From NCBI GenBank assembly GCA_916613615.1, contig OU744725.1, positions 64,984,575 to 65,048,574 on the forward strand: DNA of 64,000 bases, given 5' to 3'. Below, piece by piece: positions 22,995 through 37,900 of this stretch (the stretch's first letter is position 1; every line of letters starts with the position of its first letter). This DNA is from Steromphala cineraria. Its lineage: Eukaryota > Mollusca > Gastropoda > Trochida > Trochidae. Both the position numbers and the translations under genes were made by a program. The notes beneath the pieces were generated by a model, which made no database searches, was not told the origin of the DNA, and was given only the letters and a program-made list of their open reading frames with translations.

Positions 22995-25900
22995 ATCTGA
23001 AATTGATCCAAATGGAAATTACATTATATCTGATATAACCATTGAAGGTATAAGGCTAACACTTGAAACCGTTTATGGACCTAACCAAGATGACCCAGGC
23101 TTTTACATCTCTATATTTAAAACCATATGTGACTTTGATAATGAATCAATAATTGTCTGTGGTGATTGGAATCTTGTCCTTAATCCTGATATTGATTTAC
23201 AAAACTACAAAAATATCAATAACCCTAAAGCCAGGAAAATTGTTTTAGAAAACATAGACTCAAATAACCTGATAGATATTTGGAGAAACAGAAATTCAAA
23301 TATTAGAAAATTCACTTGGTGGAAAAAAAACCCAGACAGCAAGCTAGACTGGATTTTTTTCTAGTCTCTGAAGACATTTCAAATCTCAGTATAGATACCT
23401 CCATATTACCAGGATATAAATCAGACCATTCAGCTATTTCACTATCTTTTTCAAATATTCACAGTAAGGAAAAGGGAAAGGGGTTTTGGAAATTTAATTC
23501 TTCACTTCTTTACAATACAGACTATACTAAACTTGTGAAAGAAATATTAGAGGAAACTAAAGAAGAATATGCTTTGGATAATACTGCCACAAGAAACAGT
23601 AATGATCTAAGACTAGAACTAAATATTTCTGTTGAGCTCTTTTTGGAAACCTTTCTAATGAAAGTGAGGGGCAAATCAATTTCATTTTCATCATATCTAA
23701 AAAAAAATAGAATTGAAAAAACAAATCAGTTGGAAAAAGAGATACAAACTTTAGAAGATGAAATTAGAGAAAACTTTCAATGTGTTAATGAAGAAATGCT
23801 TGCCAGATTGTCCAAAAATATGTCAGATCTTGAAAAAATAAGAGAAGAAGAAGAAAAAGGTAGACAAATAAGAAGCAGAATCCAATGGTATGAAGAAGGT
23901 GAAAAACCTACGTTTTCTGTAACTTAGAAAACAGAAACTATACCAGTAAACTTATTAACTCTTTAATTAATGATAGGCAGGAACTAGTGACTGATGGAAA
24001 AGCTATTCTTGAGGAACAAGAAACTTTTTATCATAAACTTTATGCTGTTGATAACATTCAATGTGATACACAAGATATTTTAAACACTGTAAACACTCCT
24101 TCACTTAATAGTGGTTTTGCAGATAAGCTAGATGAATCCATAAGTATGAAAGAACTATCTGAAACTGTCAAGGCAATGAAAAATAACAAAAGCCCTGGTT
24201 TAGATGGCTTTCTAGTTGAATTAGTTTTAAATGGTTTTGGAAGGATCTTAAGGTTTGGATATACAGATATGTACAAGAAGTTTTTGAAAAAACCCAGTTA
24301 TCTTATACAATCAATAGAGGTGTAATAACTTGCATCCCAAAACAAAATAAAGACAGAAGATATATGAAAATTTGGCGCCCAATATCACTTTTGAATACTT
24401 TGTATAAAATAATAAGCTCCTGCATTGCCAACAGATTGAAAAAGACACTAGATAGTCTGATACATCCGGATCAAACAGGGTTTATACCTGGCAGATGCAT
24501 CAGTGATAATGTCAGATTAATGTATGATATCATGTATGAACTAAAAAAGAAAAACAAACCAGGCCTTCTGATTCTTATTGATTTTGAAAAAGCTTTTGAT
24601 ACTGTTTCTAAAGATTTTATTATGAAAGTTCTAAAAAAAATTGGTTTTGGACCCAATATCATAAAATGGATAAATATATTGATGCAAAATGCAACTTCTT
24701 GTGTAATCCAAAATGGCCATCTCTCCTCTTTCTTTCCAAATGAATGTTGCTGTAGACAAGGAGATCCAGTTTCCCCATATCTATTTATTTTTGTGGCTGA
24801 GATTTTAGGAACTATGATAAGAACTAACAAAGATATTAAAGGTATTGTAATTAATGATGAAGAATATAATATTGGGCAATATGCTGATGATACTCAATTA
24901 TATCTTGATGGATCTGAAAATAGCCTTAACGCAGCTCTAGAAACTTTACATAAGTTCTATAAAATGTCTGGTCTTAAAATAAACATTGAAAAAACCAAAG
25001 CTATCTGGATAGGATCAATGACTGAAAGCAAAGTAAAATTATGCCCAGAAAGTAGTTTAGACTGGCACGAAGGTGATTTTAACATCCTTGGAATATATCT
25101 CAACCCAAATTTGGAAAACTCATGGGTAATCAACACCAGAAAAAGATTAGATATTATCAGAAGACTTCTGGCGGGTTGGAAAAGAAGAAAATTAACCTTA
25201 CAAGGGAAAATTACAGTTTTAAAAACACTTGTATTATCAACTCTAGTACACATTGTTTCTGTATTGCCTACTCCCCCCAACAGATTTCATTAACCAGATG
25301 AATAAGATCATATATAATTTTATGTGGGATGGTAAGAAGGACAAAATTAAAAGGACAACCATATGTAGAAAATATGAAGAAGGTGGACTTAGAATGACAG
25401 ATATTAAATCTTTTATTAATGCACTTAAATTATCCTGCCTTAGAAGATATATGAATAAACACTCCATTCATAATTTAAGTCTATTCCCTTTTAGAAAGAT
25501 ATTTCTTTTGGGAGCACAAATAAACAGTCATGTAACAGTTGACAACCCATTCTGGAATGATGTTTTAGCTTTGTGGAGTAAATATTACAAAACACAACAT
25601 ATGATAAATACATCTCTTCCAGAAGAGATATTAGCTGAGCCTTTATGGTTAAATCACCAATTTAGAAATAGTAACTTGTTAATTGAGAATTGGTTCAATA
25701 GGGGTATTCACACAATAAGAGATATTTGGGGTGATCACTCATTTCTGCCTTTTAATGAACTGAAACATCTTTATCATATCAAGGGCACAGTCCTTGAATA
25801 TAATAAGATAATTTTGAATATCCCTAAAACTTAGAAAAATACCCTTTTAGCTCATGAAACTTGCACACAAAACCTTACATTGAACCAAACTCTCCAAGAA

Positions 25901-26640
25901 TTACTCTCACAAAAGAAAGGATGTAGGAATTTTTATGATAAGCTTATTTCTGATGACACACCACTTAAAGTTTGTCAAAAGTGGGAGAGACAACTGAATT
26001 TAGATATTTCATGGAAAGATGTGTTTAAGAAATATAGAAATTGTACTAGGGATGTTAAACTTTTCGACTTTCAATATAGATTCATTAATAGAACAATTTA
26101 CACTAGAAAAGAGCTGTTGCAAATGAAAATAGTAGATACAAATATATGCTCTTTTTGTGGTAATGAACCTGAAAACCTTGAGCATGTTTTTATTAAATGT
26201 ACACATGTACATGAATTTTGGAGAAAGGTTGAAAACTTTATTACTCCACATATCCCATACTTTGATATTATCTCTGATCTTGATATTCTCTTTTGCAACA
26301 CCAAAATCAGTCTTTTATTTTCACATATTATTCTATTAGCCAAAAAATATATTCATATCACCAGTATCAAACAAAATAAATTATCAATTGACAGTTTTGG
26401 AAATATTCTCAAGGATGTTGTTAAAGTTGAAAAAATTATTGCATGTAAAAATAATACTTTACCTTCATTTCATGCCAAATGGAAAACCTTTATCAATGTG
26501 TTATGATTGCATATATTGCACCCATGTAGCCAATATTTTAAGGGCGCTTCATCATATAACAATGTAATACATGACCTGAATCAAATGTATACCTGGCATT
26601 ACCTGCTGAATTGAACTGAATAAAAAATATTTGAAAAAAA
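22995..26640 (+). pseudogene. decayed L1/Tx1-like LINE (endonuclease-RT-zf-RVT), 5' truncated
   Basis: The element starts inside the APE-type endonuclease, where VCGDWNLVLN and later DHSAISLSF can be read. The reverse transcriptase follows: PISLLNTLYKIISS, TGFIPGRCISDNVRL, the FEKAFD motif, RQGDPVSPYLF and the catalytic QYADDTQLY (near 24880). A C-terminal C-x2-C, H-x4-C finger (CSFCGNEPENLEHVFIKC, near 26148) resembles the zf-RVT domain. Single-base frameshifts occur at the A-run near 23322, near 23915, near 24300 and at the C-run near 25274. A stop interrupts the frame at about 25832. The 3' end is A-rich near 26620. It cannot make an intact protein. The finger and motif spellings point to the L1/Tx1 group rather than RTE or CR1. 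Confidence 0.92.
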
Positions 26641-28430
26641 CAAAAAACCAATGAAAAAATAATTTTTTAATTTTTAAGTCAAAGTGTTTATTCACTGCTT
26701 TCTGACGGTTGTTATAGTCATCTTCACTTACATGTTTAAGTCTGATGAGCTACACAAAAAACAATAACTCACATGTTGGATATATAAAATCTATGGCCAT
26801 TAAATTAGTGTTTGGGGCTTGCTATATATATATATAGCAAGGTATATAAGAATGAAAATAAGAAAACAAAGTAAAAGTCAAAGTATTTATTGAAAAACAT
26901 ATGTGTAAGATATCATTTCATATCACATCAACATTATAAGTTTTCAGATATTTTATTACCATTTAACAAAGTTTAAAACATATATTAAGAGTTTGAGACC
27001 TAGAACTCTGATTCTATAATGCCTCATTGTTTGAATGAGAAAAACAACAAAAATGTAAACCGTGATCAGAATTTAATATATTTTTTTGATGGTAAAAATT
27101 TTTAAAGCTCAAAAACACAATATGGGTATTTCTGCTAAAATGTATGAAATATTAGATGATGTCTGATGGAAAAAAAAAATTACTCGTCATTATTATCACC
27201 CTGTTCACAAAAAATGTGAAGTGTTTCAATGAGTGAAGTCAAAATTAGGAAAACAATGTTGTGAAATGAGAATTGTAAAGATTGATTATATATAAACAGT
27301 TTGCTGTATATTAATGATACAGTAGCAATCAAGCAAAGTAAACTATCACTATTAAAAACACACTTATCATTGACTACAAGTATATTCTAGATATCATTTT
27401 CAAACATTTTTCATTTGACTGAATAACCCGGTGGGTTGCAAAATTTATTGTTTTTTTAATATTATTTACCAAGGTACCTTTTTCCGATATTCATATTACA
27501 TTTGCATGGTCTTTACAAGCCTTTGTTTAAAGAAATTCGACAGGCTAAATGGCCTATTGTCCTCTTTAATTGTTAGTATCTAAAAGATCATAATAAGAGA
27601 TTTCCATATCTAGGATAAACATTTCCATATAGAAAACAGAAACTTAGAAATGAAATGTTTGTTTTTATTTTGACCTGCATGAGATTTTATTTCAAATCTA
27701 TAAATCACCTTTAATTGTTTAATGATGTGGTTGAAAATGCTAGCAAGAAACCTTTAAATGAATAAAATGCAAAAGTGATATGAGGAAATACAATAAATAT
27801 CACAACGCTTATGTTTTAAATTCTTCTATCATAAAGGAGCATTAACTAATAAATCCATGATAACCTCTGTAGTGAGTGGACAATAATAAAGCAGAACAAA
27901 GAAAACTGATGCACATGCGCATTACTACCGGAAATGATGCTCGCAGAACATTGACAATTTCCGTTCTTTGTACATGAATAACGATTGGTCACAAAAAACA
28001 ATAGTTGCTAACGAGGAGTTTGATTGGATTACAGAACTACGGAATTACACGAAGTAAAAATATGGCACTTAACATGCTAGAAATTGAGGAATATCACAAG
28101 TTAAAATGAATTTTACGTTGAGAGAAACCCATGATGTTTGACGAAATAATATAGACATGAAAAGAAAATTAACAAGGAATAGAAACTCAAATAATTTAGA
28201 ACGTGACATAAATAATATGGACGGTAAGGTTACATATATGCATTCAATAATAAAATTGACATCGTTGATTTACATTCACAAATTTGAGCATAAGAAATTG
28301 AATGGACGGCAAGTCAAGTATGCATTCAAATCATAATAGATGTAATACATGGCAAAAATACGATACAGTCTTTGTCATCATCATAAACCTGCTTAATATT
28401 TTTAAGCATTAATTGTTAATTTAAGAATAC
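26641..28430. other. gene-free stretch
   Basis: AT-rich sequence with a perfect short palindrome gctatatatatatatagc near 26820. No exon or long repeat was recognised. Confidence 0.4.
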
Positions 28431-28919
28431 AAATGCTGCAGGGGTTCAAACACCTCTTTCTGAATCTGGCAGTTCTTCAAGGTCAGTATTCAGGCAGACC
28501 GTCAGCTTTAACATATACCACATTTTCTCTTATAAGCACCAAGGCGCTTATTTTTTCAACACCCCTTTGCCCCCTCCCCCCTGCACTTATCAGAAGCCTG
28601 GTTCTTATTTTTTAATAGAAAATGAAGGGGGTTAAAAAAAGAAACCCGGCACATATTAGAGACCTTGCACTTATTTTAAGGAAATACGGTATATTAGCTT
28701 TGAGATGGAAATAAGTGCTGGTGAAGACTGGCCCAAATTAACAGAAATAATGCCAAGCCAAAGTGTTTTGATATGTCGATACATGAAGAATGAAGAGTAT
28801 TAAATGTTGGCAGGTAGAAAGCTTTTTTTCAAATGTCTCTGACAGATGCTATCAAACTTAACTAACAAATGATCAAGCTTAATACTCCAGTATAGATCAA
28901 TCAAGCATGGAGAAGTGCA

Positions 28920-31900
28920 CTACTCGAAGTATTCGATTTCATCTTCAGCAGATTTGCCGAGCTGGTGCGCGGCGAGGGACATAGTTAGACCGGTGTGAGG
29001 GAGGGGTCTGAAGATTCTCAGGTGAACATGCTCGTCACCTATGTCTACCTGCAGAGAGAAATAGGTCAGGGTTAGACATTCAAACATTATCTCATAACAC
29101 ATTCTCCTTCCTGATAGAACAACATAAGCAACAACTAAATAAATCCACTTATAAATCTACTCCTTGTATTACTAGGGCTGTAACAATTAATCGATTTCTA
29201 CGATACAAACATAATCTCATATCACATTCTCCTTCCTGATAGAACAACATCAGCAACAACTAGCTGCCTAGTGATTTACAGTGACATTTCTTTATAAAGG
29301 ACTTATACCTGGCCTGTTCATTTCAAGGAAATAGTGCACTTATTGCTCACTTTCACTTGTAAAGTTACAAACATCTTATTTCAATTTACCGATGCCAATT
29401 ACCGGTATGTATTTATAAGGTCTTGCTCTAGAGATTAACTGCTGAGATGAATGTAAAGGCTGCTACAAGATAATGAACATTTGCTAGCTATGAAGTAACC
29501 AAGTAGCAAATACTTGCTAATAAGAATTTAATGTCCTGTACTGAGGTAGGATGTTTGTTCAACTTTATGGAAATAAAGGATAACTCGAACTGATCAATCA
29601 ATTCCGGAAACTGCCCGATTGCAATGTCACTGTTTGGCTCCTAGTTACTCATAGCAAAACATAGTACCGTAATTCATAAATTTGACAAAATTTTCTTCAT
29701 ATTAGCAGTGTATGAATTCAGCAATTCGCAGTAAAACAGCTTACATGTATTGAACTAAATATAGGGCCTATCTTACTTAGGAATAAACTTTCCTAAATTA
29801 TAAAAATGTTTGGCTTATCTTACTTATATTTAAACTTACCTTAACGAAGAAGTCTGGTCCGGCAAGCATCTGACACTTGTAGCTCACAGCGGTAAATTTA
29901 GAAACTGCTCCACCTTTTTTCCCCTCAATATCTCGTCGGAACTGTTGGAATGGAAAGAGAAAAAATAATTTGGTCACAGTACGAATTCTATAGCAAGTAA
30001 CATTCTGTTATAATCATTTAAATGCTTATATAAATATTTATATATCACAACAACTAAAGAATATCAAAACAATAAAAACATATTCATACTTCCTCAATAG
30101 CGCAGTTTATTAAGGGTTGTTACCTCCCTTTGAAGAGTTATTCCCCTTAACATTTCCCAGCACGCATCACGTGTCCGGTGAGGTAGCGTAATGGCTGACT
30201 GAACAATGACAATGGATATTGGGACATTGAAAGTTCGTGAACTCAAACAATATCTGCGTGAGCGAGGAGCCCACGTATCTGGGTCAAAAACAGAACTTTT
30301 AGAGAGAGCGCGGGGTGTACAAACACTCGGTCACAGAACTATACGTGACATTGAGGCGCAAGATCACAGTGAGTCGGAAGCGCGGCAATTATACAGATTT
30401 ACAACACCTTTAGGAGAACGGATACCAGAGCCATGGAATTTGAAGAACGGTTGGGACTCGGACATTGAAACTTTTCCTTGTGTTACTCAAAATGATCTCT
30501 ACAATTACCTGGTTTTGAGTAAGAACAGGACATTTGATTCACAGTCCATGAAAGCCAAAAGACAGCTAAAGGCCCGTGTTTTTTATCACGACGGACATGT
30601 CCATACTGTGAGTAGACCGAAACTTCTGTCGCCGAATGCTGTATCCTCGCATATCGAGCCGCATACTACGGCCTGTAAATCAAGAAAATAAAAAACAAAC
30701 AAAAATACAGCAGGGATATTACTCTAAGAATTAAAATTAAAATGAGATAGTTCTCTTTTCAATCATTACAAAAATTACACAATATTAATTTTCACGTCTA
30801 CGCAAATTCGTTTGCTCCCCGCTAAACCGCTTGGATGCTGTCCCATAGAGTCGGGTGCTTGTCACGGACAGTCGGCCAGTTGGCCTTTCGCGGGGGAAGA
30901 CAAATCAAATCAGATTGATAAATATAGATAATTCTTCGTTCAAAACATATAAAATTTTAGTTCCACAGACGAACAAATCTTTCGGCACGTTATTCTTAGC
31001 GGTCATAAAGCAATGATGTACAAATTATGATTGAAACATTTATTTCCTGACAGAACTTGTCCTATTCAAGTTTGATGTAGAATTTTATTCAATTTGACAA
31101 TGAGTTTTAAAATTATAAAAGAAAACGTCTCGTAAAACGGCGATAAATGGTCTCCAGCCAGTACGGACATACACTTTCTTCTCACGCATATAGATGTGTC
31201 AAATTCATACCTAATTCGATTATTTTCCAGTTAGATTAATAAGAACAAATAAAATACTGCATTAACGTTGATAAAATTAAATATCTATCCAGAAATCGTG
31301 TTCAAAACTTGCAGTGTCGCACCATTCCGGTTTTGATAGTTTAAATCATCATCTAATCGTCCGGGTTTTTTTTTCAAAAATCTTTTTCAAAATTGTTTGC
31401 AACTCCAGTAATCTCACTTCGAGAGAATAAATATGACAGAAAATATTAAAGCCTGGCATTGTCGGTCTCCATGTGAAAAAAACATCAGATAGCGCAATGT
31501 CCACTTCTACGCGGCACTGCACGATACTGACTAATTCGTCTTCGGACGTAACATTTATCAGTGTTAGGACATTGTTACTCCAAACTATTGATTATTAAAC
31601 ATTGTACACGTGGGTATGTTTAATCAAAAAATGTTTTGCAATAGAGGGCAAAAAGAAGACACCTCTAAAATAAACCGTCAATGAGAGTTTATTTTAGTCA
31701 ATTGGTGGGTGAATTTGAGGATTTGAAGCGTATAGTTTTTTTATTTCATGGTGCTCTATTATAACGAGAGGCCTAATTATTTTGAAAATCACAAACTGAA
31801 TGTGTCCTTTAAATAATCTTGTCTGTAATTTGTGTCTATTTTATATCGTTCATGCCTCATGGTTTTTGTTCACAACATAAAGAATTAACAACCGGATCCG

Positions 31901-34900
31901 AAACGTTAAAACATGTATGTATTGTGATGCTGTAGGTCTTTCTATAATTAAATTCTGAACATAGTTTTTACGATGAAAGCTGTCTTATCATTTGGTAATA
32001 AAAACTAAATCAAATATGGTGTTGAACATTGAATGTCGCTGTTCAGTCTGATGAAAATCGTCCGTTATTATGAAACTTTCTCAGGGCTAGTAGATTGTTT
32101 GCAGGGCTAGTAAAATTATGAACTACTAGCCCTGCTGACAATCAAGCTTTTCAGGTTAATTTCTAGGCCTGAAACTATATTGAATTTACGAAATCTACAG
32201 TGAATGATAATTATTTATGAGAAATATAAATTAACAAAGGTAAAAAAAGTTTATTTTATTTCTTTTCTCAGTCTCAATTGTTTCAAAGAAGCAATCATGT
32301 TAAAATATGTTGTGGGCTTTCTTGTTCGTCGCGTCGTGCTTGGACGTCAACACTCAAGGTCACTATGCATAAATTAGCGCCACGCTGTATCTATTTTTAG
32401 ATCATTTGACGCAATCTGATTGGTCGACGGGTACACCCGCTACTTACAAGATGGCGGCGTTTGTTGATGTTTCAGTCGGCTGGACGCTTGCAGATTTCGC
32501 GAGCGGATAAAGAAATAAAGCAAGTGTTGTCAACATTGAAAATAGGTGAAAACAATTCTTGCAAGGGATTCCAATCGATCAAGCATAATAAGAACCTTTT
32601 TGTCACATGGGAAAGTAACGCAACATAGCATAAACAGCGCATACAGTATCCTGTATGCGCTTTGCCACCCTGTTTTAACCATAGCCGCTCTCTACCTGCT
32701 ATCCAGTGGGGTTGCAGGTAGAGCTTCTCGACCTATACTGTGAGATACAACGAAATCTTGAAAGACTGCTCACATTGTTTCATAAAAAGCAAAGTAATCC
32801 CGTCGTTACCTGGTGGTTCTAAAGAAAATCAGAAACCTGATTATGACACATGGGTGTGTATGTCTAAAATAACAGGACGGATACACTCGGCTGGCTGTAC
32901 ATGTAGTGCTGGGTAAGTTACAACTTTAAAACTTGTAAAAAGAAATTCCCTCTAAATTTTAATGTAATAAGGAAAAATGCAATTGGTAAAAAATATAGTA
33001 ATATAAAAATAAAGTAGTATAGAATTCCATGAAAAGTATAACTGTTCAAGAGAGTTATTGTAAAAAAAATGAAATTTCATTCTGAAATTACTTCACTTAA
33101 GTATACTGTTAAACTGATTAATGAATTGATTTGTGGTAATTGCCTGCTTGGAGTCATGCAGAACAATGTATCAACAAAATAAGTGCTAACTGGGTAGGAA
33201 CAAGTGTGTAGTTAGTGAGATGTCAGATGATTTGAAAATACCATGAAAACAGGTGACCCATGAAAACCTGTAACTTGAGGACCCCTTAAAGCAACTGTTA
33301 ACTGTACATGTATTTGATTTTCTTTTTTATTACTCAACCGTCTATATCTCAGGTGTGTTTATATTTCCATTTGTTTTGTTACAAAGAGGAGGGTAATTGT
33401 GGAATTTCTTTTATTTGGGAATTATGATTCATATTAATTATTAATTAATAATATCTTACATGGATATATTTCTATTATGTTACAGAGAAGGTGAAGCCTG
33501 TAACCACATTGCAGCGTTGCTTTATGCTCTGATTGATGTGAGTGACAAGAGGAAGGATGGATTGACTGCTTCTACCTCCACCACCTGTCAATGGAACAAG
33601 CCAAGGAAGCGAAAGCTAAGCCCCACCAGATCTCAGGATATGATTTTCAAAAGGAATAAATTCACCGAGGATAAGTTGTCAAAATCTAAAATGTCCAAGA
33701 GGGAAGACACATTAAATTCTGTGACAAAGGTTGACATTGGCCAGTTCGCAACCAGACTACGGGAGGCAAATCCTACTGCAGCGTAATTGTGGAGTCTATC
33801 AAGTCATAATAAGGATAAGTCAACAAATGAGACTGAACTGGAAAGCTTCCACCACATCAACATGATGTACTGTGATTACTCAGATCTTAAGAGTGCATCA
33901 TGTCAAGTAAAGTTCTCCAATTATTTTGATGAACTTGCAGTAGATGAGAAACAATGTGAACTTATTGAGACTACCACTAAAGGGCAGAATAACAACCAAG
34001 TTTGGAAATGGGCTCGTCAAGGCAGGATCACAAGTTCAAATTTTGGACCTGTATACAAGTTGAGAGACACAACCAGTCCTGATTGTACAGTTTCTAGGAT
34101 TATGGATTACAGTGATTTTGATTGTGAAAGTCTTAGGTGGGGGAGGACACATGAGCCAGCTGCTCGACGAGTCTATCAGAAGATCATCTTGAAGAAACAT
34201 CCGAAAATGAAAGTTCATTGTTCTGGACTTGTTGTTAACCCTAGTATGCCCCACCTCGGATGTAGCCCAGACGCAATGCTGACTTGCAATCATTGTGAAG
34301 ATTGTAATGGTGTTTTGGAGATTAAATGTCCATATGTGTCAAGATTTTTATCACCAATGGAAGCAGCTGAAAACCAATCTTTCTTTTGTGAGATTGTGGA
34401 TGGTCAATTGAAACTGAAGAAAAATCACAACTATTATTTTCAAATACAAGGTCAAATGGGTGTATCCAAGAGGAATTGGTGTGACTTTTTTGTTTGGACA
34501 TTAAAAGGGTATTCAGTTGAAAGGATAGAATTTGATAAGCAGCTTTGGAACAAAATGTATGTAAAAATAACTTCATTTTTCAAAGATAATATCATTCCTG
34601 AACTCCACTGTGAAAGAGTTTAGAGAGGGAAGAAACTGTTTCCAAACGAGTGAACAAGACATGTTTCTGTCTGTGTTACATGACTGAATTTGTCAGTTTG
34701 AATTTGAGGGCTTATTGGGTATATTTTGTATTACTTTCAGAGCTACAGTAAGAGTCAAAATCACATCTTGTGGCATAGATAATCATATTTGTGAATTTGC
34801 ATGATGACTTAATATCTTTAAGTTCATGTTGATTGTTACATGAATTAAAAGATGAGACAAATTAATTTGGTTTTGATACAAATTAAATCTTTGAGTTCTA

Positions 34901-37900
34901 ATCACTCAAAGTTTGATGAGCTACAGAGCCCAATCGGCCTACTGTTCTATTTATAATATTATAAATATTTCCATAGTTCAGAAACAGTCATTCCTATTTT
35001 TTCTTCATCTCTCATACTGTTGTTTAATGACATTTGGTCTACATCTTTCTGTACAACAAGATATTAATATGTTGCTTTAAAATGTAAATTACAACACAAA
35101 ATGAATATAAGAATCAATTGTTTATTCAATGTTTTCTACAAACAATTCTTCAATACCTTATTTTGACATCAGTTCATGATTTACAATTCCCATCGTATAT
35201 TTTGATACTGACGATTTATGCAATAACACAAGTTTGCATGAAGATTGTATGAGCACATTCAATAAACTTGAAAATTATCTATGATCAGGAGTTTCCTTTC
35301 TTTTGTCATCACAAGATCATCCCTTATTATGGTTATCGACAAGTGCTTTAATAGTAATTAAGCTTCACAACAACAATTCCTGAGTTTTGTAAGATATATT
35401 TGATTTAAACTGTTTGAGTGGCATTCTAGAAGTTGACAGTTAGGGAAAAAACATAGATTTATGGATGAACAACTTCTTTATTTTCACAATAGTGACATTT
35501 CGGTGTAGATTCTTAGTTTTCAAGCATGAAACCGAAACGTTGCTATTGTGAAAATAAAGAAGTTGTTCATCTATAAAACTATGTGTTTTCCTTATCTTTG
35601 ATTTACATGTACACAAAGTTCACTCAATAATCTTCATCATGAGTAAGAGGTGGCTGAAGATTAGATAAACATGCACATATTTTCCATATTTTTGTAACTT
35701 GTGGTGAAATTGTTATTGGCATCACACCCTGTAATATTCTAAAGTTCTTTACCCGCTCTATAGCCCTTTCCACATCTATCCTCAGATTTGCAATTCTTCT
35801 TGTTTCCTCAACCTGCCTTCTGGTGAATCTTTGTCTCTTCAAAGGTGGGATTATCAAATTGATGCCTCTTGGTGTTGTTAGGTCAGAGATCAAGAATCCC
35901 TTGTCTGCCATAATAGAATCTCCTCGTTGACATAGATCTAGTATCTTGCACCGTTGTGTTAATTGCTTGTCACTGACATTCCCAGACCACAGATCTGACA
36001 CAAATGTTATCACGCCTGAGGGGCTGATACCTATTAAACTCTTCCATGTGGTGTGAGACTTGTAATGCGAATACAACAATGTCTTATTACACTGTGATTG
36101 TGGGTTCTGGCAGAAAATTTCAGTAAATCTATTATCACTCTACACTTTGGGTATTTAACTTTAAACTTATTGGGCATTGTATCTCGAATAATCTCAAAAG
36201 ATGGCCAATGAACCAAAAATGAGAGTTTTACATGAAGGTAAGAAATCCAAACATTGATTATATTGCTGCAGGTGGCTTTGGAAATATGAAACCTGTCTGC
36301 TAAATCCTCTATCAACAAACCTAATCTCAAACGCATAAGAACAAGAACAAATTCATCAACAAGTCTCAAAATTCTTGGTCTGCCGCTATTGACACCACTA
36401 CCAGATCTATGTGTATGTTGCTCTGCATCATGCATTTCATCAAACAAACAATCAAGGGTTTTCTTGTTTGGAATACCAGTGTAAAACATACACTTGTCAT
36501 CAGACACTGTGACATCCTCATAGGTGGTATCCGGCTTCTTCACCTGTATCCCAACTGTGCTGTAGGTCACCTTGTCCTCCTCTGTCTGGGTGGATATGCT
36601 TCTACAGATGGGGGTGAAATCTGTCTGGGTACTGCTGTCTGCTGTCACATATGACACACAAGTCTGTTCATTTTTGTCACAAAACTTACTGAAAGTTGAC
36701 GCATCTACAGCCCCACAGTAGTCATGAAGGAGTATGGATGCTTCCACATCTGTTCTGTCACAAGCAAATGAAAGACTATCACTGGACTAGGGCTCTTCAA
36801 TGTCAGCAACACCAGCATCATCAGCAACAGGTACATCATCAGTTGTCTAAAAAAATATATAATATTTATGAAAATCCTGAATTTATCAATAACTTTTACA
36901 TTAAAATCAATTATTGTCAATAATAGTGTTATTGCCAACTAGTCTAATTTGACATATTATCATTCAATTAGAGAAAAAGAAATATGACCCAAAATTCTGA
37001 GTTGTTTGATACTGAAGTTAAATATTTATGAAAAACTGTTCATAAGGGGAGATAACTTGTCATTGATAAAATCGGCTTGTGATCTTTGAAATTAAATATC
37101 TAAGGTTATATGCAGAGAAAAGAAATTGTTTCCATAAAAAAAACCATATTGGAAATCTATAATACAAATAACTCAATGTCAATGTTTTCTCCTTTAGTAA
37201 GAGGCTAAGAGCCTATTTTGGCAAAGCAACTGCAGCTATGACTGAGTCAGTTCTGCCGTTCAGCTTTTGAATTTAGCTAATAAAATAGTCTGACATGAGT
37301 TACCTGTCCTTACCTTGAGCAATTAATTTGGTCAAATTACCGTTTTATAATTTTGTGACAGACAGTCGCTGATTTAAATTTTTCATTTATTTAAAAAGTG
37401 TACAGTAGACTAAAGTTTCCAATACTTCCATAATAAAAAAATCGTAATCTTTTCAACATGAAACTATGTTTGAGTGTTTACATTTTGAAAATAAATCGGT
37501 AAAATTTATTTTTTTGGGGTTCAAATAATAATATGATTAATCCATCTGAGACCGACTATCAGTAAGCCAAATTTTAGTACACAAAATTAAGCTACAGTTG
37601 TCGTGCAATTAAGGTGGAATTCCATTAAAATTTTTATCTAGTTACCTCATTTGCATGAAACACTTTCGTCTCTCCATTCCTAAGTTTGAAAACTGAAGGT
37701 ATACTTTTGCCCTTGATGAAAATAAGGTCTGTGAAATGTTCCAAACAAATTCTGTCGTCGCCGAGTTGCTTGAAGTTAGGACTGACAAATCTGATACGGC
37801 GCAGCCATTTCGCTTCCAACTTCTTGTCTGCTGGAAATCGGTGGAGCGAAACACGCTTGCCTTCGACGATTATGCCTCTATAATTGCTGCAAACACAACA

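Noticed and set aside
23316..23927. Independent 203-codon gene
   Set aside because: Its protein is the endonuclease-to-RT linker of the LINE, reached by a one-base shift at an A-run.
24471..25280. Minus-strand open frames over the LINE
   Set aside because: They are antisense shadows of the reverse transcriptase frame.
30613..32744. Ordinary intron in the SAP-SWIM-YqaJ gene
   Set aside because: The only usable GT and AG at the borders would shift the frame by five bases, whereas removing the segment with one 10-bp repeat gives a frame matching the paralogue.
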